Positions 42,680-52,340 of a stretch of DNA of 64,000 nt are shown piece by piece (the stretch's first letter is position 1; each line of letters opens with the position of its first letter). Location: positions 25,164 through 89,163 of the forward strand of contig CAYWRP010000007.1 in NCBI GenBank assembly GCA_964460955.1, written 5' to 3'. Under the pieces are notes generated by a model. It saw nothing but the letters and a program-made list of their open reading frames with translations. It was not told the DNA's origin and made no database searches. This DNA comes from Defluviicoccus sp964460955. GTDB lineage: Bacteria > Pseudomonadota > Alphaproteobacteria > Rhodospirillales > Defluviicoccaceae. Position numbers and translations under genes: made by a program.

Positions 42680-44007
42680 TCGCTGGCGAACCCGGTCGGC
42701 TGGCCGGCGACGACGAAGGTCAGGGCCGCCGGGTCCAGCAATGCGCGGGCCAGCCGATTGACGTCGTCGACCGTGACCGCCTCGATCAGGCCGTTGCGCC
42801 GATCGATGTAGTCGATGCCGAGGTTGTCCATCTGCATGGTGACCAGCATCTGGGCGACACTCCCGTTGGAGGTGAAGCGGAGCGGGAACGAGCCGGTGAG
42901 GTGCGTCTTCGCGTCCGCCACCTCTCCCGCCGTGAACCCTTCCTCCGCCGCCAGCCTCCATTGATCGCGGATAACGGCGACCGTCTCGTGCGCCCGCTCG
43001 TTAATAGTGCCGGCGCCGCCGACGTAGAGCGCCGCGTGGTCGAGCGGCACCGGCGCCGTGTACACCGAGTAGGCGAGCCCGCGTTCGGTGCGCACCGCCT
43101 GGAACAGCCGCGATGTCAGTCCGCCGCCACCGAGGATCTCGTTCATGACGAAAAACGGGATGAAATCCGCATCGTCGCGCTTAAGCCCCCGCTGCGCGAA
43201 GACGATGGCGCTCTGCGGGGCGTCCACCGGCTCGATCATTATCGCCCCATCGGAGCGCGGCTCGGTATCCACCGCGTCAATGCGCGGATCGGTGCGCGGC
43301 AGGCCGCCGAACGTCGTTTCCAACAGACCGGCCAGTTGGCCGGCGGTGATGTCGCCGACGACACCGATGACCAGCTTGTCCAACGACAGCCGCTGATTGG
43401 CAAAGGAGACCAGGTCGTCGCGGGCGATGCTGGGCAGCGTCTCGAGGGTCCCGTCGAGCGGCCGCGCGTACGGGTGGTCTCCGAACAACGCCTCGAAAAG
43501 GCGGCGGTTGGCGCGCGCGTCCGGATCTTCCGTGCGCTGCCGCAGCCGCGCTTCCAACTGGCCGCGGATACGCTCGATGGCTTCGGGATCGAAGCGTGGC
43601 GCCGTCAGTGCGAGGCGGAGCAGATCAAACGCCCGGTCGCGATGCTCGGTCAGTGTCGACAGGCGGCCGCTGAAACTGTCCAAACGGGTGTCGAAGGAAA
43701 GCCGCACCGCCAGATTCGACAACGCGGTCTGAAATGCCCGCGAATCGAGATCGTCGGCGCCCTCGTCGAGCAGGCCGGAGACCATCGTCGCCAGGCCGGC
43801 CTTGCCCGGCGGGTCGGCGGCGGCGCCGGCGTGGCGAAAGGCGAAATGCACGGCGATAAGCGGATTGCCGTGATCCTCGACCAGCCACGCCTCGACACCG
43901 CCCGCCCGCACGCGTTGCACGTCGACGGCCGAGGCCGGCGCGGCGGCGCCGAGCAGGCCGCCAAGGACGACGATCGCGGCAAGATACCGCCGCCATTCCC
44001 CCCTCAT
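42676..44007 (-). CDS. M16 metallopeptidase-family protein, non-catalytic subunit type
   Basis: A 443-aa exported protein (signal peptide about residues 1-27). It has the M16 fold but lacks HxxEH: the equivalent position reads GLLDEGADDL. The C-terminal GGGGLTSRLFQAVRTERGLAYSVY is conserved. In bacteria such proteins pair with an active M16 subunit, which here is the gene upstream, coupled by ATGA. Periplasmic processing of peptides is the likely role. Confidence 0.9.
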   Translation of the reverse strand: MRGEWRRYLAAIVVLGGLLGAAAPASAVDVQRVRAGGVEAWLVEDHGNPLIAVHFAFRHAGAAADPPGKAGLATMVSGLLDEGADDLDSRAFQTALSNLAVRLSFDTRLDSFSGRLSTLTEHRDRAFDLLRLALTAPRFDPEAIERIRGQLEARLRQRTEDPDARANRRLFEALFGDHPYARPLDGTLETLPSIARDDLVSFANQRLSLDKLVIGVVGDITAGQLAGLLETTFGGLPRTDPRIDAVDTEPRSDGAIMIEPVDAPQSAIVFAQRGLKRDDADFIPFFVMNEILGGGGLTSRLFQAVRTERGLAYSVYTAPVPLDHAALYVGGAGTINERAHETVAVIRDQWRLAAEEGFTAGEVADAKTHLTGSFPLRFTSNGSVAQMLVTMQMDNLGIDYIDRRNGLIEAVTVDDVNRLARALLDPAALTFVVAGQPTGFASE

Positions 44008-45398
44008 TGGATTGCCTGCTCCGGCTCCTTGGCGGGCGCCCGCAACAGCGCGGTCACCGTCCCGACCGGCGTGAGGACGTCGCGGATGGCCTCGGAGACC
44101 GCCGCCGCGTCAACGCCGGCGATGCGCTCGGGCCAGCTTTCGATGTCGTCGACCGTCCGGCCGATCGCCAACGCCTCGCCCAGAACGAAGGCTCCGCGCG
44201 ACAGCGAATCACGGGCGTACACCGCTTGCGCCCGCAGGCCTCGGGTCGCCCGCGTCGTCTCCGCGTCGGTCGGCCCGTCGGCGGCGAAATCCGCCAGCAC
44301 GCGGTCGACCCCGGCTTCCAGTTCCCGCAGGGAAACCCCCGGGCGCGGGCTTGCGTAAACAACGAACTCGCCCGGCCCGCGGCGCGACGGGTCGTACCAG
44401 CTGCCGGCCGAGACGGCCAGCCCCGCCTCGACAACCAGCAGCCGGTAGAGCCGGCTCGTCGCGTCGCCGCCGAGGATTTCCGATGCCACCTGCAGGGCAT
44501 CGGCGTTTGCCGTGGCGCCCAGGCCGTACCCAGGCGCGCGATAGCGGCGGCTCCAGTTCGGCTGATGGACGCGGGCGTCGGCAAGCTCGACGCGGCGTTC
44601 GGCCAGCGGTTCGGGTTCGAAGAAGACGGGACGTTCCGGCAGCACGGCCGGCGGGATCGCCCCGTAATACCGTTCCGCCAGCGGCAGCACATCGGCCATG
44701 GTGACGTCGCCGGCGACCACGAGCACCGCGTTGTTGGGCGAATACCAGGCGCGGTAGAACGCCATGATGTCGTCGACGGTCAAGGCAGCGATCTCCCCTT
44801 CCCAGCCGATGATCGGCCGCCGGTATGGGTGATTGAGGAACATCGCCGCGCCGGCGCGCTCGTTGATTTGCGCCGCCGGATCGTTGTCGATGCGCTGGCG
44901 GCGTTCCTCAAGGACGACATCGATCTCCGGTTCGACCGTCTCCGGGGTCAGCACCAGGTTGGTCATCCGGTCCGCCTCGAGGGCCATCATCAGCCCCAGC
45001 CGATCCTTGGCGACGTTCTGGTAGTAACCGGTGTAGTCGCTGGACGTGAAGGCGTTCTGCTCGCCGCCCAGGCGCGAGACGATCCGCGAAAATGTATTGT
45101 CGGGGTGCTTTTCGGTGCCCTTGAACATCAGGTGTTCGAGCACGTGGGCGATGCCCGACTTGCCGGGCGGCTCGTCCATGGCGCCCACCCGGTACCACAC
45201 CATGTGGCTGACCACCGGCGCGCGGTGATGGGAGACGACGACAACCTTCATGCCGTTATCGAGCGTCGCCACCTCGGGGTCGAATACCGCGGCGGGCGCG
45301 GCACGCGGCGCCAGCAAGAGGCAGATGAGCAGGGCCGCTACGGCGCGCGTTGGCCCCGCCGACCAGGATGGCATGCGGCGATCATCATTCCGTGGCAT
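44004..45398 (-). CDS. M16 zinc metallopeptidase, catalytic subunit
   Basis: A 464-aa exported protease with signal peptide (about residues 16-36). The inverted zinc motif is HVLEH (85-89) followed by LMFKGTEK. It has SRLGGEQNAFTSSDYTGYYQ and the distal glutamate in EPEIDVVLEERRQR. I chose the ATG at 45398 (GGAG about ten bases upstream); the frame is open 31 codons further. The C-terminus overlaps the partner gene. First of a four-gene coupled operon ending in the methyltransferase. Confidence 0.92.
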   Translation of the reverse strand: MPRNDDRRMPSWSAGPTRAVAALLICLLLAPRAAPAAVFDPEVATLDNGMKVVVVSHHRAPVVSHMVWYRVGAMDEPPGKSGIAHVLEHLMFKGTEKHPDNTFSRIVSRLGGEQNAFTSSDYTGYYQNVAKDRLGLMMALEADRMTNLVLTPETVEPEIDVVLEERRQRIDNDPAAQINERAGAAMFLNHPYRRPIIGWEGEIAALTVDDIMAFYRAWYSPNNAVLVVAGDVTMADVLPLAERYYGAIPPAVLPERPVFFEPEPLAERRVELADARVHQPNWSRRYRAPGYGLGATANADALQVASEILGGDATSRLYRLLVVEAGLAVSAGSWYDPSRRGPGEFVVYASPRPGVSLRELEAGVDRVLADFAADGPTDAETTRATRGLRAQAVYARDSLSRGAFVLGEALAIGRTVDDIESWPERIAGVDAAAVSEAIRDVLTPVGTVTALLRAPAKEPEQAIQ

Positions 45399-45581
45399 TT
45401 CCAACCGTCTCCAATCCAGCCCCGACACACGCAATCCAGTATACGCTCGAACGCCGTCGATGGTTCCATGGCAACCATGCCCTGGCGGCATCCCGCGCAG
45501 GATATGGGCACTGTCGACACTCTTTGCGAAATGGGACGCGAGCCGCGCAACGGCGGCGGTGGCGGCCCCCGCCGCCGTGGT

Positions 45582-46154
45582 CTAGAAAATGTCTTCGAGG
45601 ATGGCGCGCTGCTTGCGGGCGATGGTCGGTGTCACCCCTTCGTTCAAGGGCCGGCCCAGCGCCTGGTTCTCCTGAATCCGCCGCGCCTCCGCCGTCGGGT
45701 CGACGACTGTCCCATAGGCGGTGGGCGTCGACCAGAACATCAAGCGCTCGGTGAAACTCTGGTCCGCCTCGGCGAGGATGGTCGTCTCACGGTTGATCTT
45801 GGCACGGATTTCCGGATCCGCATCCAAGGCGCCGGTGCGGCTCAACAGCGCCACGGTGCCCCGCGAATGCGCCGAACCGGCCGGCGGCGTCGGCGTCGCT
45901 GGCGGCGCGTCGGGGGTCGAGGTGAGCAGCGCGCCGCGGGCATCGTCGGTGGGCGTCATCAGGTTGTTGTCGCGCGAGCCCGGCACCGGCGGCCGCAAGC
46001 CGTAATCCGGCGGCACGCTGAGCGGCGCCCGCTGGTAAACGGCGAATTCGTCCGGCGCCTGCCTGCTCAGTCCCAACTGCTCGCGCGCGTCGCCGCAGGC
46101 GGCAAGGCCGATGACCGCGGCCAATGACAAGCAAAGGTGAATTCGGCGTCTCAT
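45582..46154 (-). CDS. DUF3035 lipoprotein
   Basis: A 190-aa exported lipoprotein with lipobox LAAC near residue 20. The mature part begins DAREQLGLSRQAPDEFAVYQRAPLSVPPDYGLRPP, which is the DUF3035 hallmark, then becomes proline- and alanine-rich. The family is widespread in alphaproteobacteria near lspA and its role is unknown. It lies 10 bases after lspA, so both come from the ileS-lspA transcript, and its own lipidation needs LspA. Confidence 0.88.
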   Translation of the reverse strand: MRRRIHLCLSLAAVIGLAACGDAREQLGLSRQAPDEFAVYQRAPLSVPPDYGLRPPVPGSRDNNLMTPTDDARGALLTSTPDAPPATPTPPAGSAHSRGTVALLSRTGALDADPEIRAKINRETTILAEADQSFTERLMFWSTPTAYGTVVDPTAEARRIQENQALGRPLNEGVTPTIARKQRAILEDIF

Positions 46155-46164
46155 CTCAACCCTT

Positions 46165-46671
46165 CTATTTCGACGAACCCATGGAATCTGTAGACCGTCT
46201 GTCGTGCAAAAACAACGTCTCGACGAGCAGGCAGATCGCGCCGAGGGTGATCGCCGTATCGGCGACGTTGAACGCCGGCCAATGATAGCCGAAAGCGTGG
46301 AAGTCGAGGAAGTCGGCGACGGCGCCGAACCGCAGGCGGTCGATGAGATTACCCAACGCACCGCCGATGATCAGGCCGAGGCCGACGGCGAGCAGCCGGT
46401 TGTGGGCGCGAATCAGCCACACCGCCAGCACGCCGATGATGACGATGGCGACGATGGAAAGGATCCACACGGTCGCCGCCGCATCGTTGTTGAACATGCC
46501 GAAGCTGACACCGCGATTCCATCCCATGACGAGATTGAAGAAGGGCGTCACCTCGATGAGACGCGGCGGATTCATGACGTGGAAGACGATGATCCATTTC
46601 GTCAGCTGGTCGAGGACGACGACGAGGCCGGCAAGGGCGAAGCCGGATCTTGATACCGATGACAAGGCCAT
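46165..46671 (-). CDS. lspA: Lipoprotein signal peptidase II
   Basis: A 168-aa four-helix membrane aspartyl protease that cleaves prolipoprotein signals. The catalytic aspartates lie in GGALGNLIDRLRFGAVADFLDF and FNVADTAITLG. WNRGVSFGMFN is also typical. It is 15 bases after ileS, the common order ribF-ileS-lspA. Confidence 0.96.
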   Translation of the reverse strand: MALSSVSRSGFALAGLVVVLDQLTKWIIVFHVMNPPRLIEVTPFFNLVMGWNRGVSFGMFNNDAAATVWILSIVAIVIIGVLAVWLIRAHNRLLAVGLGLIIGGALGNLIDRLRFGAVADFLDFHAFGYHWPAFNVADTAITLGAICLLVETLFLHDRRSTDSMGSSK

Positions 46672-46686
46672 GGGGCGGCGCCGCGC

Positions 46687-49539
46687 CTACTCGGCGGCCG
46701 CCAGGTGCCGGCCGACCGCGTCGGCGCAGCGGGCGCACAGATCGTCATATTCCGGCTGGCGGCCAACCTCCGGCAACACCTTCCAGCAGCGCTGACACTT
46801 CTCGCCGGCGGCCAACTCGACGACCACCGCGACGCCCTCGACGTCGGGCAGCGTGAACGCATCAGCCGGCGGTTCGCCGGTGCTGATGCGGGCATCTGAG
46901 GTGATGAACAGCTCGGCGAGATCGACGCCGTCCAGCGCCTCGGCGTAGCGCCGGTCGATGTAGACCGTGGGCGCCGCCTGCAGGCTGCCGCCGATCCGCT
47001 TCGCCGTGCGCTCGATCTCGATGGCGCTGGTGACGACGCGGCGCAGCCGACGCACCACGGCCCACTTGTCGTCCAAAGCGGAATTGGTCCAGTTGGCCGG
47101 CAATTCGGGGAAACGGCGCAGATGCACGCTTTCTTCCTCTCCCGGATGGCGCGCCAGCCAGGCTTCCTCGGCGGTGAAGCAGAGGAACGGCGCCAGCCAG
47201 GCGGTGAGGCAGTCGAACAGCGTGTCGAGCACCGTGTGCGTCGCCCGCCGCGTCGGCGAATCGACCGGATCACAGTACAAAGAGTCCTTGCGGATGTCGA
47301 AGTAAAAAGCCGACAGGTCGACGGCGCAAAACGTATGCAGCTCGGTGAAGATGGGGTGGAACTCGTAGCTTTCGCAGGCGTCGCGTATCCCGCGATCGAG
47401 ATCGGTCAGCCGATGCAGCACCCAGCGCTCGAGCTCCGGCATGTCGTCGACCGCCACCCGCGCGTCCGGATCGAAGCCGTGCAGATTGCCGAGCAGAAAG
47501 CGGAAGGTGTTGCGGAAGCGGCGGTAGACATCGGCATGCTGCTTGACGATCTCCGGGCCGATCCTGAGATCCTCCGAATAGTCGGAGCCGGCCACCCACA
47601 AGCGAAGGACGTCGGCGCCGTGCCGCTTGACGACATCCTGCGGCGAGGTGACATTACCAAGAGATTTCGACATCTTCTGGCCGTCCTCGGCCATCACGAA
47701 GCCATGCGTCAGCACCGCCTCGTATGGCGCACGGCCGCGGGTGCCGCAGGACTCCAGCAGCGAGGAGTGGAACCAGCCGCGATGCTGGTCGCTGCCCTCG
47801 AGATAGAGCGAAGCCGGCCAGCCGAGGTCGTCGCGCGACTCCAACACATAGCTGTGGGTGGCGCCGGAGTCGAACCAGACATCGAGAATGTCCATCACCT
47901 GTTCGAACCGGTCGGCGTCGTGGTCGAGGCTAAGGAAGCGTTCCGGCGGCGAGGCGAACCAAGTGTCGGCGCCTTCCGCCTCGACGGCGTCGGCGATGCG
48001 GTCGAGCACCTTCTGGTCGCGCAATGGCTCGCCGGTCGCCTTGTCGACGAAAACGGTGATCGGCACCCCCCAGGCGCGCTGGCGGGAGACGCACCAGTCG
48101 GGGCGCTGCTCGATCATGCCGCGCAGTCGCGCCTTGCCGGACGCCGGCACGAACCGCGTCTGATCGATCGCCGCCAGCGCCGCCGCCCGCAAGCCGGTCT
48201 TCTCCATGCTGATGAACCACTGCGGCGTGTTGCGGAAGATCAGCGGCGCCTTCGACCGCCACGAATGCGGATAGCTGTGCACCAGCCGGCCACGGCCGAG
48301 CAGGCCGCCGGCGGCGGCGATTGCCTCGATGACGGCGGCATTGGCGTCGCCGTCCTTGCCGTCCTCGCGCAGCACCCGCCGCCCGGCGAACAGCGGCACC
48401 GCATCGAGGAACGCGCCGTCCGGACCCAGCGTCTCCGGCACCGGCACGCCGTGGCGGACGCCGAGTTCCCAGTCGTCGACGCCGTGCCCGGGCGCGATGT
48501 GCACGAATCCGGTGCCGGTCTCGACGTCGACGAAGCCTCCCGGCAGCATCGGCACCGCGAAGTCGTAGCCCTGGCCACGCAGCGGATGGTGGCAGAGGGT
48601 GCCCGCCAGCGCCGCGCCGTCGACCGACTCGAGGCGCTCCCACTCGGCGATCCCGGCCTGCGCGCGCACCGTCTCGGCCAGCGCCTCGGCGACGACCAGC
48701 CGTTCGCCCGGCCGCGCCAGGTTCGCCTCGCCGACGGCATCGACCCGGTAGACGGCATAGCCGATGCCCTCCCCGAAGGCGATCGCCCGGTTGCCGGGCA
48801 TCGTCCATGGCGTCGTTGTCCAGATCACCACCGAGGCGCCATCGAGGGCCGGCGTCGAGGCCTCATGCACCGGAAAGCGGACGAAGATCGTCGGCGAGGT
48901 GTGATCGTGGTATTCGACCTCCGCCTCGGCCAGCGCCGTGCGCTCGATCACCGACCACATCACCGGCTTGGCGCCGCGGAACAAAGCCCCGCTCATCAGG
49001 AATTTGCCGAGCTCGCGCACGATCTGCGCCTCGGCGGCGAAGTTCATCGTCGTGTAGGGATGCTCCCAGTCGCCGACGACGCCGAGGCGCTTGAACTCCG
49101 CTGCCTGCACGTCGATCCAGTGGTCGGCGAATTCCCGGCATTCGTGGCGGAATTCGACCACCGGCACCTGATCCTTGTCGCGGCCGGCGGCGCGGTACTT
49201 CTCCTCGATCTTCCACTCGATGGGCAGGCCGTGGCAGTCCCAGCCCGGCACATAATTGGCATCGTAGCCGAGCATCTGCTGGCAGCGGTTGATGATGTCC
49301 TTGAGGATCTTGTTCAGCGCATGGCCAATATGCAGATGGCCGTTGGCGTACGGCGGGCCGTCGTGGAGGATGAACTGCTCGCGCGTGCGCGACTGCTCGC
49401 GCAGGGTGCGGTAGAGATGAAGCCGCTCCCAGCGCGCCAGCAGGTCCGGCTCGCGTTCCGGCAATTGCGCGCGCATCGGGAAGGGCGTTTTCGGCAGCAG
49501 GACGGTCGACTTGTAGTCGACCTTGGTTTGCTCAGACAC
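46687..49539 (-). CDS. ileS: Isoleucyl-tRNA synthetase
   Basis: Charges tRNA-Ile. It has 950 aa. Class I motifs are GHLHIGHALNKI near residue 69 and KMSKSLGN near 632. The editing domain is present between them. A C-terminal four-cysteine zinc ribbon (CQRCWKVL then LCARC) is intact. The start is a GTG (VSEQTKVDYK) five bases after the ribF stop. Confidence 0.97.
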   Translation of the reverse strand: MSEQTKVDYKSTVLLPKTPFPMRAQLPEREPDLLARWERLHLYRTLREQSRTREQFILHDGPPYANGHLHIGHALNKILKDIINRCQQMLGYDANYVPGWDCHGLPIEWKIEEKYRAAGRDKDQVPVVEFRHECREFADHWIDVQAAEFKRLGVVGDWEHPYTTMNFAAEAQIVRELGKFLMSGALFRGAKPVMWSVIERTALAEAEVEYHDHTSPTIFVRFPVHEASTPALDGASVVIWTTTPWTMPGNRAIAFGEGIGYAVYRVDAVGEANLARPGERLVVAEALAETVRAQAGIAEWERLESVDGAALAGTLCHHPLRGQGYDFAVPMLPGGFVDVETGTGFVHIAPGHGVDDWELGVRHGVPVPETLGPDGAFLDAVPLFAGRRVLREDGKDGDANAAVIEAIAAAGGLLGRGRLVHSYPHSWRSKAPLIFRNTPQWFISMEKTGLRAAALAAIDQTRFVPASGKARLRGMIEQRPDWCVSRQRAWGVPITVFVDKATGEPLRDQKVLDRIADAVEAEGADTWFASPPERFLSLDHDADRFEQVMDILDVWFDSGATHSYVLESRDDLGWPASLYLEGSDQHRGWFHSSLLESCGTRGRAPYEAVLTHGFVMAEDGQKMSKSLGNVTSPQDVVKRHGADVLRLWVAGSDYSEDLRIGPEIVKQHADVYRRFRNTFRFLLGNLHGFDPDARVAVDDMPELERWVLHRLTDLDRGIRDACESYEFHPIFTELHTFCAVDLSAFYFDIRKDSLYCDPVDSPTRRATHTVLDTLFDCLTAWLAPFLCFTAEEAWLARHPGEEESVHLRRFPELPANWTNSALDDKWAVVRRLRRVVTSAIEIERTAKRIGGSLQAAPTVYIDRRYAEALDGVDLAELFITSDARISTGEPPADAFTLPDVEGVAVVVELAAGEKCQRCWKVLPEVGRQPEYDDLCARCADAVGRHLAAAE

Positions 49540-49544
49540 GGATC

Positions 49545-50516
49545 TCAGGTTCCCCCGAATGAAGCAATGGGTGAGGTTTCGGCCAGCAGGGCGCGGGCGC
49601 GGGCGCTGTCGGCGGCGATCTGCGCCTTGAGATCATCGAGGCCATCGAACTTGCGTTCCGGGCGGAGGAAATCCGCCAGTTGGACCCGCAGCTCCCGGCC
49701 GTAGAGATTGCCGTGGAAGTCGAACAGGTGGCATTCGAGGCGCGCTTCCGTGGCGCCGGCGAAGGTGGGACGGATGCCGAGATTGGCCACGCCCGGCATC
49801 CAGCTGAGCGACGTCGCGTCCGTGTAGGCGGCACGCACCGCGTAGACGCCGCGCGCCGGTTCGAGATACTGGCCGAGCGCGATGTTGGCGGTGGGAAATC
49901 CCAGCTGATGGCCGCGTCGATCGCCATGCGTGACGCGCCCGGTGATCTCGAATGGCCGCCCCAGCAGGCGCGCCGCCGCTCGCGGATCGCCGTCGCGCAG
50001 ATAGGCGCGGATGCGGCTCGACGAGTACGCCTCGCCGTCGGGATCGCGGATTTCCTGCACGCAGGCGAAGCCGAAGTCGAATTCGTCGGCGAACCGCAGC
50101 AAGTGCTCCGGTGTCCCCTCGCGCCCCTTGCCGAACGCGAAGTCATGGCCGCAGACAACATGGCGGGCGCCCAGTTTTTCGTGGATGACGGTCTTCACGA
50201 AGGCATGCGCGGAAAGCGAGGCGAACGCTGGGTCGAAGCGGATGACGGCGAGGATGTCGACCCCCAATGCCTCGATCAGCCGCGCCTTGGCCTCGAACGG
50301 GGTCAAGCGGAACGGCGGCGCCGTCGGCGCGAAAACGGATCGCGGGTGCGGTTCGAAGGTCAACACCGCCCAGGGCGCGCCGATCGAGCGGGCCAGCGTC
50401 CCCGCCTCCTCGATCACCGCCCGATGGCCGAGGTGCACACCGTCGAAATTACCGACCGCCACCGCGGCGCCTCGACAGTCGCCCGGCAAGGCGTGGTCCA
50501 GATAGAATACATGCAT
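49545..50516 (-). CDS. ribF: Bifunctional riboflavin kinase/FAD synthetase
   Basis: Makes FMN and FAD from riboflavin. It has 323 aa. The N-terminal adenylyltransferase has GNFDGVHLGH and FEPHPRSVF. The SSSRIRAYL segment is conserved, and the C-terminal kinase has GRVTHGDRRGHQLGFPTANI and LGIRPTF. It is the first gene of the ribF-ileS-lspA-DUF3035 set. Confidence 0.96.
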   Translation of the reverse strand: MHVFYLDHALPGDCRGAAVAVGNFDGVHLGHRAVIEEAGTLARSIGAPWAVLTFEPHPRSVFAPTAPPFRLTPFEAKARLIEALGVDILAVIRFDPAFASLSAHAFVKTVIHEKLGARHVVCGHDFAFGKGREGTPEHLLRFADEFDFGFACVQEIRDPDGEAYSSSRIRAYLRDGDPRAAARLLGRPFEITGRVTHGDRRGHQLGFPTANIALGQYLEPARGVYAVRAAYTDATSLSWMPGVANLGIRPTFAGATEARLECHLFDFHGNLYGRELRVQLADFLRPERKFDGLDDLKAQIAADSARARALLAETSPIASFGGT

Positions 50517-50597
50517 GGTGAATTGGTGGCGGTCCGGACGCGGCGGGTCAAGGGAGAAAAAAAGTCCCCGCCCGGCGACGCCCGGGTGACCGCGCGC

Positions 50598-51050
50598 CTA
50601 GAGGACGGACGGCGCCTCCGCTTCGTGTTTCGTCGGCACCATGACCAGTGCCTCGCCATCGATCACCGTTTTCTTGCCGACCATGCAAACGGTGTCGAAG
50701 GTGACGAACTTCTTGTCGCGGCGGATCGATTTGATGGTCACCCGGGCGATGATGGTATCGCCGATGCGCACCGGCGCGCGGAACTTCAGGGTCTGGCTGA
50801 CATAGATCGCCCCCGGCCCCGGCAGTTTGGTGCCCATGACCGCCGAGAGCATGGCGCCGCCCAGCATTCCGTGCGCGATACGGCCGCGGAACATGGTGCG
50901 GCTGGCATATTCCTCGTTGACGTGCACCGGGTTGTTGTCGCCCGACACACCCGCGAAGATGGCGACGTCGGCCTCGGTTATCGTCTTGCCGATGGCCGCC
51001 GTCATGCCTTCGCTGAGGTCTTCGAGGTAGTATCCCTGGAATTCATCCAT
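50598..51050 (-). CDS. MaoC-family (R)-specific enoyl-CoA hydratase-like protein
   Basis: A 150-aa single hot-dog domain. The hydratase motif is FAGVSGDNNPVHVNEEYA followed by GRIAHGML, with the catalytic aspartate and histidine. Such proteins (PhaJ type) hydrate enoyl-CoA to (R)-3-hydroxyacyl-CoA for polyhydroxyalkanoate or for degradation. No PHA gene is next to it. It has its own upstream region and is 82 bases before ribF on the same strand. Confidence 0.92.
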   Translation of the reverse strand: MDEFQGYYLEDLSEGMTAAIGKTITEADVAIFAGVSGDNNPVHVNEEYASRTMFRGRIAHGMLGGAMLSAVMGTKLPGPGAIYVSQTLKFRAPVRIGDTIIARVTIKSIRRDKKFVTFDTVCMVGKKTVIDGEALVMVPTKHEAEAPSVL

Positions 51051-51308
51051 TGCTGTACTCCGCTCGGTCTGATGCGGGCATTCCTGGCATCGATTGCCGC
51101 CAAGTGCCGCGCAAGTCGCCGGAAACGCGGGCGCGGTGGCGCGCGCGGCGGCACCTTAGCCGAGGCGGCCTGGCGAAACCAGTATCGACAACGGCGAGTT
51201 CACGGGAATATCCCTTTTGTCATCATCACGTCATGTTTCCCCCGGTTGCGAGCGGTGCGGCCTTTCGCCTACTCTCAACCGATACTGATCGAGCCGACGG
51301 ACCGCCGC

Positions 51309-52340
51309 ATGAAAACGCCGTTCCTTCGCCGCCTCGCCTTCGCTTGCCTTGTCGCCACCGGTCTCGGCGCGGCCGGTGGGGCGGCGGCGGACGAGACACC
51401 CATCCTCGGCCTGCCGATCGACTGCGAGATCGGCGAGACGTGTTGGATCGTCCAGTACCCGGACGCCGATCCGGGGCCCGGGCGGCTCGATTACAGGTGC
51501 GGCTGGCTCTCCTACGACGGCGCCAAGGGCACCGATTTCGGCATCCGCGACCGGCGGGCGATGCGCCAGGGCGTGCGCGTCATCGCCGCTGCCGACGGCA
51601 TTGTCGGCGGCGTTCGCGACGGCATGCCGGACGTCAGCGTGGATACCATTGGCGCGGAGGCCGTCAAGGGGCGGGAGTGCGGCAACGGCGTGCGCATCGA
51701 ACACGGCGGCGGCTGGTTCAGCCTTTACTGCCATCTGCGCAACGGCAGCATCGCCGTTAGCGAAGGCGACCGGGTCAGCGCCGGAGATTTTCTTGGATAT
51801 GTGGGATTATCGGGCAGCACCGAGTTTCCCCACGTCGACCTCTCGGTGTTCAAGGATGGCCAACCCGTCGACCCCTTCATCGGCGAGCAACGCGACTCCC
51901 GATGTGGCTGGGGACCAACGCCGCTGTGGCGGCCGGAGGTGCGGGAGTCGCTGACCTATCAGTCGGCGATCGTGCACAACGCCGGCTTCGCCGCCGGCGT
52001 TCCCGGGACACGGGAGATCCGCGAAGGCGTCCTCGATGGCGACGCGCTGCCCGCGGACGCGCCGGCGCTCGTCTTCTGGATCGATACCTATTGGCCGCGC
52101 CCGGGTGACAGCATCGCGTTTCGCATCACTGGCCCCGACGGCGCGGTCATCTTCGAGGAACGGACAACGGTGGACAAGCGCATCTCCCGCAACGTCTTTT
52201 ATGCCGGACTCAAGCGCCGCGGCGGCCCCTGGCCGGCCGGGACCTACCTCGGCGAGGCGAGGCTGGAGCGCGCCGCCGGCCCCATCGGCGCCGAAACCCA
52301 CGTCATCCGCCGCCAAGTCACCGTCGGCACCCCCGGCTAG
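51309..52340 (+). CDS. Exported M23 peptidase-family protein with altered zinc site
   Basis: A 343-aa exported protein with signal peptide (residues 1-28, AAA). The LytM/M23 fold is recognisable (PIDCEIGETCWIVQYPDADPGP, GTDFGIRD, CGNGVRIEHGGGW, SLYCHL, SGSTEFPHVD). Of the expected LytM residues, the first zinc histidine is alanine (A72 in DGAKGTD) and the last is aspartate (D177 in PHVD). D76, H142 and H175 remain. This argues against a normal zinc endopeptidase. It may be a pseudoenzyme that binds peptidoglycan or regulates an amidase. A C-terminal beta-domain follows. Confidence 0.88.
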   Translation: MKTPFLRRLAFACLVATGLGAAGGAAADETPILGLPIDCEIGETCWIVQYPDADPGPGRLDYRCGWLSYDGAKGTDFGIRDRRAMRQGVRVIAAADGIVGGVRDGMPDVSVDTIGAEAVKGRECGNGVRIEHGGGWFSLYCHLRNGSIAVSEGDRVSAGDFLGYVGLSGSTEFPHVDLSVFKDGQPVDPFIGEQRDSRCGWGPTPLWRPEVRESLTYQSAIVHNAGFAAGVPGTREIREGVLDGDALPADAPALVFWIDTYWPRPGDSIAFRITGPDGAVIFEERTTVDKRISRNVFYAGLKRRGGPWPAGTYLGEARLERAAGPIGAETHVIRRQVTVGTPG

